A DNA stretch of 64,000 bases from an uncultured Candidatus Actinomarina sp. (lineage in GTDB: Bacteria > Actinomycetota > Acidimicrobiia > Actinomarinales > Actinomarinaceae). The translations under genes and the position numbers were made by a program. The stretch lies in assembly GCA_902604835.1 (NCBI GenBank), contig CACKZW010000001.1, forward strand, positions 95,606-159,605, in the 5' to 3' direction. Under the pieces are notes generated by a model, which made no database searches, was not told where the DNA came from, and saw only the letters and a list, made by a program, of their open reading frames with translations. Shown in pieces: positions 1 through 8,703 of the stretch (position 1 is the first letter of the stretch; each line of letters begins with the position of its first letter).

Positions 1-413
1 ATTATTTAATTGAGAAAGGTGCTGAATTTGGAACAGTGACTGGTAGACGAAGACGATGCGGCTGGTTAGATCTTGTATCACTTAAATATTCAGCAAGAAT
101 AAATTCTTTGAGTGAATTGTTTATTACAAAGTTAGATGTTTTAACTGGTTTAGATGAAGTCAATGTTTGTGTGGGTTACAAAATTAAAGATCAGGAATTA
201 ACTGATTACCCTTTAGTTGAGGACATTCTAGAAAAATCAACTCCTATATATAAATCGTTTGTGGGGTGGAATGATGATATATCATCAATTACAGAATTTA
301 ATAAACTTCCAGAAAGCGCGCAAATTTATATAAATTTCATTGAAGAATTTACAGAAATACCAATTAAATATATATCTGTTGGACCAGAAAGAAAGCAAAA
401 TATAATTAGATAA
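1..413 (+). CDS. purA: Adenylosuccinate synthetase, C-terminal part (5' truncated by window)
   Basis: The reading frame is open from the first bases (first full codon at base 3) and gives about 136 residues ending at a TAA at 411-413. It contains the PurA C-terminal signature GTVTGRRRRCGWLD, followed by the usual LDVLTGLDEVNVCVGY block and the SVGPERKQNII tail. PurA joins IMP and aspartate using GTP, the first committed step from IMP to AMP in the cytoplasm. The stop codon directly abuts the ATG of purB, so the two AMP-branch enzymes form an operon. The N-terminal GTP-binding part lies upstream of the window. Confidence 0.97.
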   Translation, partial: YLIEKGAEFGTVTGRRRRCGWLDLVSLKYSARINSLSELFITKLDVLTGLDEVNVCVGYKIKDQELTDYPLVEDILEKSTPIYKSFVGWNDDISSITEFNKLPESAQIYINFIEEFTEIPIKYISVGPERKQNIIR

Positions 414-1697
414 ATGATAAAAAGATACTTGATAAACGAAATTGAAGATATTTGGAATCAAAATAACAAAATATCTACCTGGAAAAAAGTTGAATCTTCG
501 GTTACTAAACAACTTGAATATGCAGGAATTGTTCCAAAAGGTTTGTCCGGGGAAATACTTAAGGTAAATATTTCATTAGAGGAATTAGAAGAAAGAGAAA
601 AAATCACAAATCATGACATTGCATCTTTTGTTGATATTTTGCAAAATAAAATTGAAAAAAACTCAGAATGGGTACATTATGGACTGACAAGTTCGGATAT
701 TGTTGACACTTCAAACAGTCTTTTAATAATTGAGTCTCTAGATTTTTTATTAATTCAAATTGATGAATTAATAAAAACCTTAAAAAATCTTGCAATAAAA
801 GAAAAGGATACAAAAATAATTGGAAGAACGCATGGTGTGTTTGCGGAAATTACTTTTCTTGGAAATATATTTTCAAATTGGCTTCTTGAAATTAACAGAA
901 ACAAACAAAGAATTCTAAAAGCTAAAGAAAATATTTCTGTTGGTAAATTCAGTGGTGCAGTTGGAAATTACTCTATATTAAATCAAGAAATAGAGGAAAG
1001 AGCATTAAGTAGCTTGAATCTAAAACCTGAACTTTTTGCTTCGCAGATTGTAAGTCGTGATCGTTATGCAGAAGTAATAATTGCTATAGGAATGCTTGGA
1101 AGTTGTTTTGATCGCATATCACAAAATCTTCGAGGGTATCAACGATCAGAAGTTGGGGAGATATTTGAATCTTTTTCAAAAGAACAAAAAGGCTCTTCAG
1201 CAATGCCTCATAAAAAAAATCCAATAACTTCTGAGAGAATTTCAGGAATATCAAGAATCTTAAGAGGTTACGTTATCACTTCTTTAGAAAATATCTCTTT
1301 ATGGCACGAAAGAGATATCTCAAATTCTTCAGTAGAAAGAATTATATTTCCTGATGGTTTCAACCTCATTTCCTTTGCAACTATTGAAATGGAAAAGTTG
1401 TTTAGCAACATTCAAATAAACCACGAAAAGATTAATTCCAATATCGACATAGCAAAAGTAAGTATATTAACTCAGGCTTGCCTTTCACATCTCATTACTA
1501 AAGGAGTTGATAGAGATGATGCATATAGATTTATACAATCACAATCATTTGAATTTGATGATCTAGATGATTACTTAACTACTCTTTCAAAAAATTTTGA
1601 GAATGTTTCAATTGAAGAATTAAAAAGCATAACAAATGAAATTCTCTCTGAAAAAACAAATAAGAACTTTGAAGAAAAAATAAATTCAATTGTATAA
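414..1697 (+). CDS. purB: Adenylosuccinate lyase
   Basis: The 427-residue protein has the usual length of the short PurB type. The fumarase/ASL superfamily signature SSAMPHKKNP lies near residue 260, and the earlier active-site blocks LTSSDIVDT (about residue 92) and GRTHGVFAE (about residue 137, with the conserved His) are present. It removes fumarate from adenylosuccinate and from SAICAR in purine synthesis. The ATG directly follows the purA stop without a gap, which implies co-transcription and coupling. The last 8 bases overlap the next gene. Confidence 0.97.
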   Translation: MIKRYLINEIEDIWNQNNKISTWKKVESSVTKQLEYAGIVPKGLSGEILKVNISLEELEEREKITNHDIASFVDILQNKIEKNSEWVHYGLTSSDIVDTSNSLLIIESLDFLLIQIDELIKTLKNLAIKEKDTKIIGRTHGVFAEITFLGNIFSNWLLEINRNKQRILKAKENISVGKFSGAVGNYSILNQEIEERALSSLNLKPELFASQIVSRDRYAEVIIAIGMLGSCFDRISQNLRGYQRSEVGEIFESFSKEQKGSSAMPHKKNPITSERISGISRILRGYVITSLENISLWHERDISNSSVERIIFPDGFNLISFATIEMEKLFSNIQINHEKINSNIDIAKVSILTQACLSHLITKGVDRDDAYRFIQSQSFEFDDLDDYLTTLSKNFENVSIEELKSITNEILSEKTNKNFEEKINSIV

Positions 1698-2373
1698 GAG
1701 ATTCAAAAAACAATTCTCGGAAATAAAAAGTGAAGTTCTTGGACTGAACGAATCCCAAAATAATGTATTTGATTCAATTCTTGCACCAGTTTTTTTTGTT
1801 TTACTAAATAGATTTTTTGATCTAAATATTGCAATTTTAGGGACGGGGTTCTTGGTCATTCTTACAATCATTTACAGAGTGCTTAGAAAGGATGATCTTA
1901 AATTTGCATTTATTGGTGTAGTTGGAACGATAGTTGCATTACTAATTGCTAGATTTCAGGGAAGTGCATCAGGGTTTTTTCTTCCAGGAATTATTAGAGA
2001 CTTAAGCATTGCTTTAATTGGATTTGTATCAATATTGATTAGAAGACCTTTTACTATTTACTCATCACAATATTTTAGAAAATGGCCTATGGAATGGTAT
2101 TTATTGCCTTCTGTTAAACCAGCTTACAATCAAGTTGCTATTCTGTGGGTAGCTTTTCTTTCTCTAAAGGGAGGTCTTCAAATATTGTTTTTTAATAATC
2201 CTGAAATTCTTGCAATTATAAAGTTATCAACTTCTAATCAGACAACTTTAATACTTTTGATTGTTTCATATTTTTTGGGGTTAAGAAAATTAAAAAACCT
2301 AAAGGGACCAAGCGTTGAAGAATTTAAAAATAATGTCTCTCCTCCTTGGAAAGGTCAGGAAAGAGGATTCTGA
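1690..2373 (+). CDS. DUF3159 family membrane protein
   Basis: The 227-residue integral membrane protein has about five to six hydrophobic segments. The pattern of a hydrophobic start (SILAPVFFVLLNRF), a YRVLRKDDL turn, a FFLPGIIRDL loop and an IRRPF motif matches the actinobacterial DUF3159 family as I remember it. The likely start is the TTG at 1690, inside the purB end (8-base overlap), so translation may be coupled to purB. Function is unknown; the family is largely restricted to Actinobacteria, which supports the taxonomic reading. The C-terminus is a short charged cytoplasmic tail. Confidence 0.7.
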   Translation: MYKRFKKQFSEIKSEVLGLNESQNNVFDSILAPVFFVLLNRFFDLNIAILGTGFLVILTIIYRVLRKDDLKFAFIGVVGTIVALLIARFQGSASGFFLPGIIRDLSIALIGFVSILIRRPFTIYSSQYFRKWPMEWYLLPSVKPAYNQVAILWVAFLSLKGGLQILFFNNPEILAIIKLSTSNQTTLILLIVSYFLGLRKLKNLKGPSVEEFKNNVSPPWKGQERGF

Positions 2374-2391
2374 CTAAGGTAATATAGCTAT

Positions 2392-3600
2392 ATGACAGAT
2401 GAAAATTTAAGATTGTTAGTTATTATTGGAAGCAGCTTCGGTATTTTTTTAATACTAAGAATCTTAGTTTTCCCAGCTTTAAAGCGAATTGCAAAAAAAA
2501 CAAATACAATTATCGATGATCTTTTTTTAGAAAAAAAGTTTTTAAACAGACTATCTTTTGTTGCTGTATTTACTTTTCTTAATGGAATAGTTTTTACAGA
2601 ATTTTCAATTGACTTAATGAACAGTGAAGTTGGTCAACGAATGATTAGTTCATTTTTGGCAATCTTTTTAGGGCTTACATTGAATGAATTGCTTTCAATT
2701 CTTAATAATGCATCTAGCAAATATGACGCTTTAAAAGATAGGCCTATTAAAGGTTACATACAGATTGTTAAGATCATATTGAATGCATTTATCTTCATAA
2801 TTGTTTTTGCAATATTGTCTGGTCAATCAGTTACATACTATATAAGTGGGCTTGGTGCGCTAACTGCTGTACTTTTACTAGTTTTTCAAGACACAATATT
2901 ATCTTTCGTTGCTTCAGTGCAAATTGGACAAAATAACATAATAAATAACGGTGACTGGATTGAAGTGCCTGAATACGGTGCAGATGGAGATGTTATAGAT
3001 ATAGCTCTACACACGGTAAAAGTACAAAATTGGGACAAAACTATAACATCTATTCCCACATCAAAAATTATTTCAACCTCTGTTAAAAACTGGAGAGGCA
3101 TGTCTGAGTTTGGTGGTAGAAGAATAATGAGATCGATAACAGTTGATATTTCAAGTATTAAATTTCTATCCATCCAAGATATTGAAAAATTAAAAGAGAT
3201 CCCACCTATCAAAAGTTATTTAGATGAAAAAATTAAGGAAGTAGAGATGTTTAATAATGACTCATCTAATGATGCCTCTCAAATAGAACAAAGAAATTTA
3301 ACAAATATTGGGACTTTTAGAGCATATGTAGAAAATTATTTAAGACAAAATGAAAGCTTAGATACACAAAACATGACTTTCTTAGTAAGACAATTAGCGC
3401 CCACAAACCAAGGAGTATCTATACAAATATATACTTTTACAAAAACTACAGACTGGGTTGAATACGAAAAAATCCAATCAGATATTTTTGATCATCTACT
3501 TGCAGTACTTCATAAATTTGACTTAAGAGCTTATCAAGATGGGATTGTTGAAGCAGCAGCGATGAAAAATTTACACTTTAATGAAGGACTTAAAGACTGA
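2392..3600 (+). CDS. MscS-family mechanosensitive channel (YbdG/MscM-like)
   Basis: The 402-residue protein has several N-terminal membrane helices, then a pore-helix and beta-domain region reading LLLVFQDTILSFVAS and GDWIEVPEYGADGDVIDI. The next block, KNWRGMSEFGGRRIMRSI, closely matches the stretch typical of the YbdG/MscM subgroup. Such channels open under membrane tension and release solutes during hypo-osmotic shock. Just before the ATG is a TATA-like run (2379-2390) that could be a -10 element of a nearly leaderless transcript. The 3' end overlaps the convergent lnt gene by 11 bases. Confidence 0.88.
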   Translation: MTDENLRLLVIIGSSFGIFLILRILVFPALKRIAKKTNTIIDDLFLEKKFLNRLSFVAVFTFLNGIVFTEFSIDLMNSEVGQRMISSFLAIFLGLTLNELLSILNNASSKYDALKDRPIKGYIQIVKIILNAFIFIIVFAILSGQSVTYYISGLGALTAVLLLVFQDTILSFVASVQIGQNNIINNGDWIEVPEYGADGDVIDIALHTVKVQNWDKTITSIPTSKIISTSVKNWRGMSEFGGRRIMRSITVDISSIKFLSIQDIEKLKEIPPIKSYLDEKIKEVEMFNNDSSNDASQIEQRNLTNIGTFRAYVENYLRQNESLDTQNMTFLVRQLAPTNQGVSIQIYTFTKTTDWVEYEKIQSDIFDHLLAVLHKFDLRAYQDGIVEAAAMKNLHFNEGLKD

Positions 3601-5080
3601 ATTTATAATTTCTTCTTAAGAAAACTAAAAAACCAAAGCCAATAACGAAAAAGTTGAAGTAGTTGCCGAATAAACTGTATGGTGTTTGGGAGTCAATTGG
3701 TTGTATTGATTGATTAAGAATTTCTGCTGTAAAAAGATTTGTATCAGATAAAATATTTCCATCATTATCTATGAATGCTGACTTTCCTGTAATCGCAGAA
3801 TGAATAATTGGTCTGTCGTTTGATATTGCATTAGCACGTGACATAAGTAAAAACTGTTCAGACATTCCACTTTGGCCATAGCTAGCTTGATTTGTTAATA
3901 TAACGATAATTTGAGCACCTTCTTGAATGCTGTTTCTTATATATCTCTGGAATGAACCCTCAAAAGAAATTACTGTAGAAAGTCTGTAAGAGCCAAGTTG
4001 AAATATTTTTTCTTTATCCCCCCTGATCATATCTCTTGGGACAAGAGAGAGTGAAGGAATCCAGTCTAAATAGTCTCTAAATGGAATATACTCTCCGAAT
4101 GGAACAGGATGTTGTTTCAGATACTGATCAACGATTATTCCGTTGTTATTTATAAAAACACCATAATTTTCAAAATATTTATCCTCAATTGGCCTATCTC
4201 CTCCAATTAAAAAGTAAGAATTAAGCCTTTGAGATTCATAAGAAATGTCATTTAATACACGTTCGTGGATCAATGGATCATTTCTAAATCCAGTTGAGCT
4301 TTCTGGCCAAATGATTAAATCTTTATCGTTCTGTATGCTTCTTGTTAAATTTAAATGGCTTTCATATATTCGCTTTCTTTCATCATTGCAATTATTTTTG
4401 GCTCCCGGACAAGGGCTGTTTCCTTGAACAATTGACACACTAACTTTTTCATTTATTGAATTATTTAAAAATAAATTTAAGTTGCTATTTGCTAAATATA
4501 TAGAAAGTGGAATGAATAAAAAGGTAAAAAATATTAGTGAATCTTTCAAGTAAAAATATTTTTTTTGATTATCAAGAATTAACAAAACAAAAATTAAAGT
4601 CACTGATTGAATAATTAATGAGTATCCAGTTGGTCCAAATGTTTTAAACAGGCTTGGCAGTAAATTAAATAAACTGTCCCTATACCCTGTTAAAAGAACG
4701 GTTGAGGTTGAACCCCAGGGAAATCCACCAAATGGAAAATAGGCTCTTAGTAAATCAAAAATACTTAACACTCCTATTAGAACAAAAAAGTTATTACTCG
4801 TCTTGATAGCTATGAATTTAAATACCTTTCCAAGAAAAGCATAAAGAAGGCCCATCAAAATAACTAGAGGAATCCATGCTTCATAACCAATTGACTGGAT
4901 TCCAAATAAAATTACACCAAATGAAATTGAACCAAATATAAATCCAGTTGTAAAAGCAGATTCACTAATTAAAAGTGCATAATAAAAAAAGAATAGTGCT
5001 GGAAAAATTAAGAACCATAAATTATATGGTGGAAAACTTAAAAAAAATAAAGCTGCTGATATGAAAACTCTTATATACAT
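3590..5080 (-). CDS. lnt: Apolipoprotein N-acyltransferase-like protein with Ser in place of the catalytic Cys
   Basis: The 496-residue protein has the Lnt layout: about seven N-terminal membrane helices, then a nitrilase-like periplasmic domain. Two of the three catalytic residues are in place: Glu260 in IWPESSTGF and Lys322 in YLKQHPVPFGEY. The third, Cys in the usual IC[YF]E motif (E. coli Cys387), is Ser372 here (VISFEGSF, codon TCT at 3965-3967), one base from a Cys codon. Lnt N-acylates mature lipoproteins, and the window encodes several lipobox proteins. The substitution leaves it open whether this enzyme is active, altered, or mis-sequenced at one base. It converges on the mscS-like gene. 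Confidence 0.85.
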   Translation of the reverse strand: MYIRVFISAALFFLSFPPYNLWFLIFPALFFFYYALLISESAFTTGFIFGSISFGVILFGIQSIGYEAWIPLVILMGLLYAFLGKVFKFIAIKTSNNFFVLIGVLSIFDLLRAYFPFGGFPWGSTSTVLLTGYRDSLFNLLPSLFKTFGPTGYSLIIQSVTLIFVLLILDNQKKYFYLKDSLIFFTFLFIPLSIYLANSNLNLFLNNSINEKVSVSIVQGNSPCPGAKNNCNDERKRIYESHLNLTRSIQNDKDLIIWPESSTGFRNDPLIHERVLNDISYESQRLNSYFLIGGDRPIEDKYFENYGVFINNNGIIVDQYLKQHPVPFGEYIPFRDYLDWIPSLSLVPRDMIRGDKEKIFQLGSYRLSTVISFEGSFQRYIRNSIQEGAQIIVILTNQASYGQSGMSEQFLLMSRANAISNDRPIIHSAITGKSAFIDNDGNILSDTNLFTAEILNQSIQPIDSQTPYSLFGNYFNFFVIGFGFLVFLRRNYKFSL

Positions 5081-5115
5081 CTATTTAATGTTAACTATGA
5101 TTTCAGATTCCAAAA

Positions 5116-5847
5116 CTAAATTATATTTCTAAGTATTACAAATAAGCCAGAGATAATTGAAAAATAGGTAACCCCATTTGAAATAGCCTTCTCAGATATA
5201 TTTGAAAACAATGAAGAAAGCCTTAACCCGATAGCCACGGGAGCAGCGAGATATAATACAAGAATAAGATGATCCCTAAATATTTCACCACTAATTAGCA
5301 GAAGACCAAGAGTGATTGTTATTCCAAATGTAAATACAGCATTAAGCGATGGTCTAAATTCATTACCAGAGGTGCCCCTGTATAGAATTGCGATTGGGGG
5401 GCCTCCTACTCCAGCAATCATTGCAAATACTCCCGACAATGTTCCTGCAATCCAAGATGTTTTATTATCTCTTTTTACAATCCAACCATAGTATGTTGCA
5501 AGCCCACCAAATAGAACAATTGCTCCTACACTTATGGAGAGTAATTGTTCACTTAAATTTATCAAAAGCAGTAAGCCTAATGGTCCGCCAATAATTCTTC
5601 CTAAAAATAAAAATTTGAATGGTTTCCAATCTACTTTACTTTTTTCTCTTTGGTAGATTCGAAAAGTCATAGGTAATGCCAAAAGGCTGAGTATTTGTGG
5701 AACAAGCAATGGTTCGATTTGAACTAATATTGGAGAAGAAATGACTGCAAAACCAAAACCTAAAATGCCTTGTATGGCCGCACTTGCAAATAACAGGAGT
5801 GATATAAGAATTATTTCAAATAAAGATAGATCGAATGGATATGTCAA
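5116..5847 (-). CDS. TauE/SafE family sulfite/organosulfur exporter-like permease
   Basis: The 243-residue protein has about eight hydrophobic segments and the TauE/SafE repeats, seen as AAIQGILGFGFAVISSP in the first half and VFAMIAGVGGPPIA in the second. Members move sulfite, sulfoacetate or other anionic small molecules, but the substrate cannot be read here. The start is a TTG whose bases overlap the stop of the upstream SelW-like gene (shared TTGA, 5844-5847), so the two are translationally coupled. The pairing suggests a sulfur or redox link, which is inference. Confidence 0.85.
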   Translation of the reverse strand: MTYPFDLSLFEIILISLLLFASAAIQGILGFGFAVISSPILVQIEPLLVPQILSLLALPMTFRIYQREKSKVDWKPFKFLFLGRIIGGPLGLLLLINLSEQLLSISVGAIVLFGGLATYYGWIVKRDNKTSWIAGTLSGVFAMIAGVGGPPIAILYRGTSGNEFRPSLNAVFTFGITITLGLLLISGEIFRDHLILVLYLAAPVAIGLRLSSLFSNISEKAISNGVTYFSIISGLFVILRNII

Positions 5848-6080
5848 CTAAGAGCGTTTTCCATTAACTCTAAAATTTCACCATCGTTTGTATGTCGACC
5901 AGTTTCAAGTTTTGAATAGATTAACACATCATCCAAGTAAAACTCAAAAACTCCACCCGTTCCAGGTATCAAATCTATTGAGGTTATTTCATTTCCATAT
6001 TTTTCAAGTATGTCTTCAACCGTACCAACTGCACGGGGTGTATAGTTTCAAACTATACAAAATTCTAGTTTGATTTTCAT
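5844..6080 (-). CDS. SelW-like (Rdx family) protein with in-frame UGA, candidate selenoprotein
   Basis: Reading from ATG at 6078-6080 on the minus strand gives 78 residues to the TGA at 5844-5846 if the in-frame TGA at 6048-6050 (codon 11) is read as selenocysteine. The N-terminus is then MKIKLEFCIVUNYTPRA, an exact C-x-x-U redox motif at residues 8-11 followed by the NYTPRA stretch typical of bacterial SelW-like proteins. The rest (VEDILEKYG, LIPGTGGVFEFYLDD, GEILELMENAL) keeps the thioredoxin-like Rdx fold pattern, so the frame is intact beyond the TGA. A hairpin suited to a bacterial SECIS follows the TGA. Ordinary ORF calling misses this gene. Alternatives are a Cys-to-stop mutation or a sequencing error. 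Confidence 0.8.
6020..6036 (-). promoter_or_regulatory. Candidate bacterial SECIS hairpin
   Basis: On the mRNA of the SelW-like gene a six-pair stem, CCGUGC with GUACGG (one G-U pair), closes a five-base loop AGUUG. The loop begins 17 bases after the UGA and has G among its first two bases. Both properties match what is known of bacterial SECIS elements bound by SelB. Two more outer pairs are possible across a small internal loop. The hairpin lies wholly in the coding sequence, as it must in bacteria. Confidence 0.5.
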
Positions 6081-6153
6081 AATCAAATGTTACTATAAAT
6101 ATCTGTATAAAAAGGTTTGTAAAAACTTGCATGCTTTGCAATATTTTGTTAAC

Positions 6154-6171
6154 CTTGTGAATATATTCACA
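6154..6171. promoter_or_regulatory. Perfect 18-bp palindrome matching the CRP/GlxR-type consensus
   Basis: TTGTGAATATATTCACAA reads the same on both strands and contains TGTGA-N6-TCACA, the consensus bound by CRP-family regulators (GlxR in Actinobacteria). It lies 12 bases before the ATG of the zinc-binding protein and 73 bases before the ATG of the divergent SelW-like gene. It could repress the copper operon, activate the selW-tauE pair, or both. No CRP-family gene is in the window. Confidence 0.55.
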
Positions 6172-6183
6172 AAGTGGGGAAAG

Positions 6184-6378
6184 ATGACTGACGGATTAAA
6201 AGCAAGTCAAATTAAAGGTGGTATAAGGCCTTCAAAAAGTTTTGACCAAGGTAGAACTTGTAAAGAAGAGTCTTGTAAAACTCAATTGAGTATATATAAC
6301 AAAAGAGAGTATTGCTTCAATCATGCTCCTGTTAAATATCCAAGAGTTAGAGGAAGAATTCTTCAAGAAACTGCTTAA
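6184..6378 (+). CDS. Small actinobacterial Cys/His zinc-binding protein
   Basis: The 64-residue protein starts at the ATG at 6184, preceded by the purine-rich GGGGAAAG. The longer upstream frame is unlikely because it would run through the palindrome and promoter region. The motif C-x4-C (CKEESC) followed by TQLSIYNKREYCFNH gives four potential zinc ligands, C, C, C and H. I recognise the C-x4-C-x-T-x-L-S-x-Y-N...C-x2-H pattern from small actinobacterial proteins, where it is thought to bind zinc; its role is unknown. It is the first gene before copZ and copA and may share their promoter. Confidence 0.7.
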   Translation: MTDGLKASQIKGGIRPSKSFDQGRTCKEESCKTQLSIYNKREYCFNHAPVKYPRVRGRILQETA

Positions 6379-6427
6379 TTAAAAAATCAATTTAACAATA
6401 TAAACCTTTTACAATTATCATCATTTT

Positions 6428-6631
6428 ATGACTACAAGATTTACTGTTCCTGAAATAAGTTGTGATCATTGCAAAAGTACAATTATCAATACCCTATCAA
6501 CTGTTGATGATATTGAATTAGTTAAAGTAAATATAGAAACCAAAAACGTTACATTAAAATCTTCGGAAGAAATTGATTTAGATCTTGTTAAGTCACTCCT
6601 TGATGAACAAGGCTATACAATTGTCAGCTAA
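6428..6631 (+). CDS. Heavy-metal-associated (CopZ-like) copper chaperone
   Basis: The 67-residue protein is a single HMA domain, with the metal motif ISCDHCKSTI near residues 11-18 in the usual M/ISCxxC position and the ferredoxin-like fold length of about 65 residues. It is expected to carry Cu(I) and hand it to the P-type ATPase encoded next. The downstream copA start lies inside this gene, so the two are made together. Confidence 0.88.
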   Translation: MTTRFTVPEISCDHCKSTIINTLSTVDDIELVKVNIETKNVTLKSSEEIDLDLVKSLLDEQGYTIVS

Positions 6632-8663
6632 TTCAAAAACACTCATTCTATCTGTCGAAGGAATGACCTGTGCAGCTTGTGCCGCAAGGATAGAAAGAGT
6701 TTTAGACAAAGAAGAAACTGTTGAAGATGTAGTCGTAAACTTTCCTTTAAAAAAAGCCGTAATCGAGTTAAATACTGAAGATGTAAATTCTGAGAATTAT
6801 ATTGAAAAAATTAGATCAGTTGGATATTCAGCTCAAGAAGAAATACAAGTTGAAGATATTAAAAATTTTAAAAGATTCTTTATTCCAGTAATTTCACTTC
6901 TGTCAACTCTTGCTCTCAAACCACTTATAGAAGCTAATCAAGATCTCGTAGCATTAGGAATTAGCTCGATAATAATATTTATTTTTGGAAGAACATTCCA
7001 CTCATCAGCATTAAAGAGTATTCGGAATCTAAATTTTAATATGGATACATTAATCTCTATTGGTAGCTTTTCTTCTTTTGTTATTGGCGTCTTACCTAAT
7101 AATGGAGAACTGATGTACCTTGAGACTGGTGGTTTCATTATAAGCTTTTTACTTATAGGAAAAACGATAGAAGATATTTCTATAAAGTCATCGATCAATA
7201 TATCTGATTCAGTTATTGAAAGTATTCCAAAAGATGTGAATGTTTATGAGGATAAAAAAATCATACGTAGACCTCTAAGCGAAATATCTGTAAATCAGGT
7301 AATCATTGTAAAGAAGGGAGAAATTATTCCTCTTGATGGTGAGATTATTTATGGTCATTCTGAAGTTGACGAAAGTATTATTTCCGGAGAATCAGAACCA
7401 ATTTTAAAAAAACAAGGAGATACGGTTATATCAGGTTCTGTGAATCTTGGAAATGATATTGAAGTCAAAGTAACAAAAAAAGATGGCGAAACAACAATAA
7501 ATTACATAGAAAAATTAATTTTAAAAGCACAAACTACAAAACCTAACGTTCAAGAACTCGTAAATAAGATAACAAATATTTTTGTACCTTCAATTTTACT
7601 TTTAAGCTTTATAAATTTTTTGACTAAATTTTATATTTTTGGAAATGATTTTTCAGAAACAATTAGCTCAACAATTGCAATCTTGGTAATTGCATGTCCT
7701 TGTGCTCTTGGTCTTGCAACTCCAATTGTATTATTTCGTGCTGCATCTATTTCTAATAAAAATGGATTTATTTTTAAAAATTTTGACTATCTTCAAAAAT
7801 TTACAAAGCTTGATACATTAATATTTGACAAGACTGGGACTTTAACGTCTGGTATTTTTAAAATTGAAAAAATTACAAATAAAAATAATCTCGTTGTAGA
7901 TGATGAAATTATAAGAGTACTGGCTTCTGTTGAACAGAAATCAAACCACCCTATTGCTAAAAGTATCCTTTTAGAGTCAGAAATAAAAGACTTAAAACTC
8001 TCACCCGTTGATGAATTTAATGAAATTCCCGGTAAAGGTGTTACAGGAATTGTAGACAATAAGAATGTAAAGGTTGAAAAATCAAGTATTGATTTAGATA
8101 GTGATTTGATTTTAAAGATTGACGATAAGGAGTATCTAATTACTTTGGTTGAAGATAAAACTTTAAATAAAGATGTTATTGAAAATCTTTCAAATGAGTA
8201 TGAAATTGAAATTTTATCTGGAGATAAGCCCGAGAAAGTAAAAAAAATTCGAGACGACTTACAAATAGATGTTGCCCTTGGAAATCAGTCACCAGAAGAT
8301 AAATTAGAATATATAAAGAACAAGCAGAAGAATAAAACTGTTGGCTTTATAGGTGATGGAATTAATGATTCTCCTGCGCTGGAACAAGCTAATGTAAGTT
8401 TGACATTTGCTCAGAGTACACAAATTGCACAAAGTGTCAGCGATATAATTATTTTTAAAGGAGGATTTGAAAAGTTAAACTCCATCTTTAAAATTTCAAA
8501 AAATGCAAATAGAAGAATTGCTGAGAATTTGTTTTTAGCTTTTATTTATAACATAATCATGATCCCAATTGCAGTAACAGGAAATATTGTCCCAAGTATG
8601 GCAGCATTGGCTATGGCACTGTCAAGTTTGTCCGTTGTAATTAATTCATCGAGAAAACTTTAA
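6603..8663 (+). CDS. copA: Copper-exporting P1B-type ATPase
   Basis: About 686 residues from the ATG at 6603. An in-frame TTG at 6585 and another at 6621 are alternatives. Features in order: one N-terminal HMA domain with GMTCAACAAR, membrane helices, actuator motif SGESEP, the metal-site CPC in IACPCALGLATP, phosphorylation motif DKTGTLT, and hinge motif GDGINDSPAL. The CPC and single HMA domain fit Cu(I)/Ag(I) export. The gene overlaps the copZ-like chaperone by 29 bases. One HMA domain and fewer than 700 residues is compact for the family, in keeping with a reduced genome. Confidence 0.93.
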   Translation: MNKAIQLSANSKTLILSVEGMTCAACAARIERVLDKEETVEDVVVNFPLKKAVIELNTEDVNSENYIEKIRSVGYSAQEEIQVEDIKNFKRFFIPVISLLSTLALKPLIEANQDLVALGISSIIIFIFGRTFHSSALKSIRNLNFNMDTLISIGSFSSFVIGVLPNNGELMYLETGGFIISFLLIGKTIEDISIKSSINISDSVIESIPKDVNVYEDKKIIRRPLSEISVNQVIIVKKGEIIPLDGEIIYGHSEVDESIISGESEPILKKQGDTVISGSVNLGNDIEVKVTKKDGETTINYIEKLILKAQTTKPNVQELVNKITNIFVPSILLLSFINFLTKFYIFGNDFSETISSTIAILVIACPCALGLATPIVLFRAASISNKNGFIFKNFDYLQKFTKLDTLIFDKTGTLTSGIFKIEKITNKNNLVVDDEIIRVLASVEQKSNHPIAKSILLESEIKDLKLSPVDEFNEIPGKGVTGIVDNKNVKVEKSSIDLDSDLILKIDDKEYLITLVEDKTLNKDVIENLSNEYEIEILSGDKPEKVKKIRDDLQIDVALGNQSPEDKLEYIKNKQKNKTVGFIGDGINDSPALEQANVSLTFAQSTQIAQSVSDIIIFKGGFEKLNSIFKISKNANRRIAENLFLAFIYNIIMIPIAVTGNIVPSMAALAMALSSLSVVINSSRKL

Positions 8664-8703
8664 AAATTTTAAGATAAATTATTTTAAATATTAATCTTCC
8701 AAT

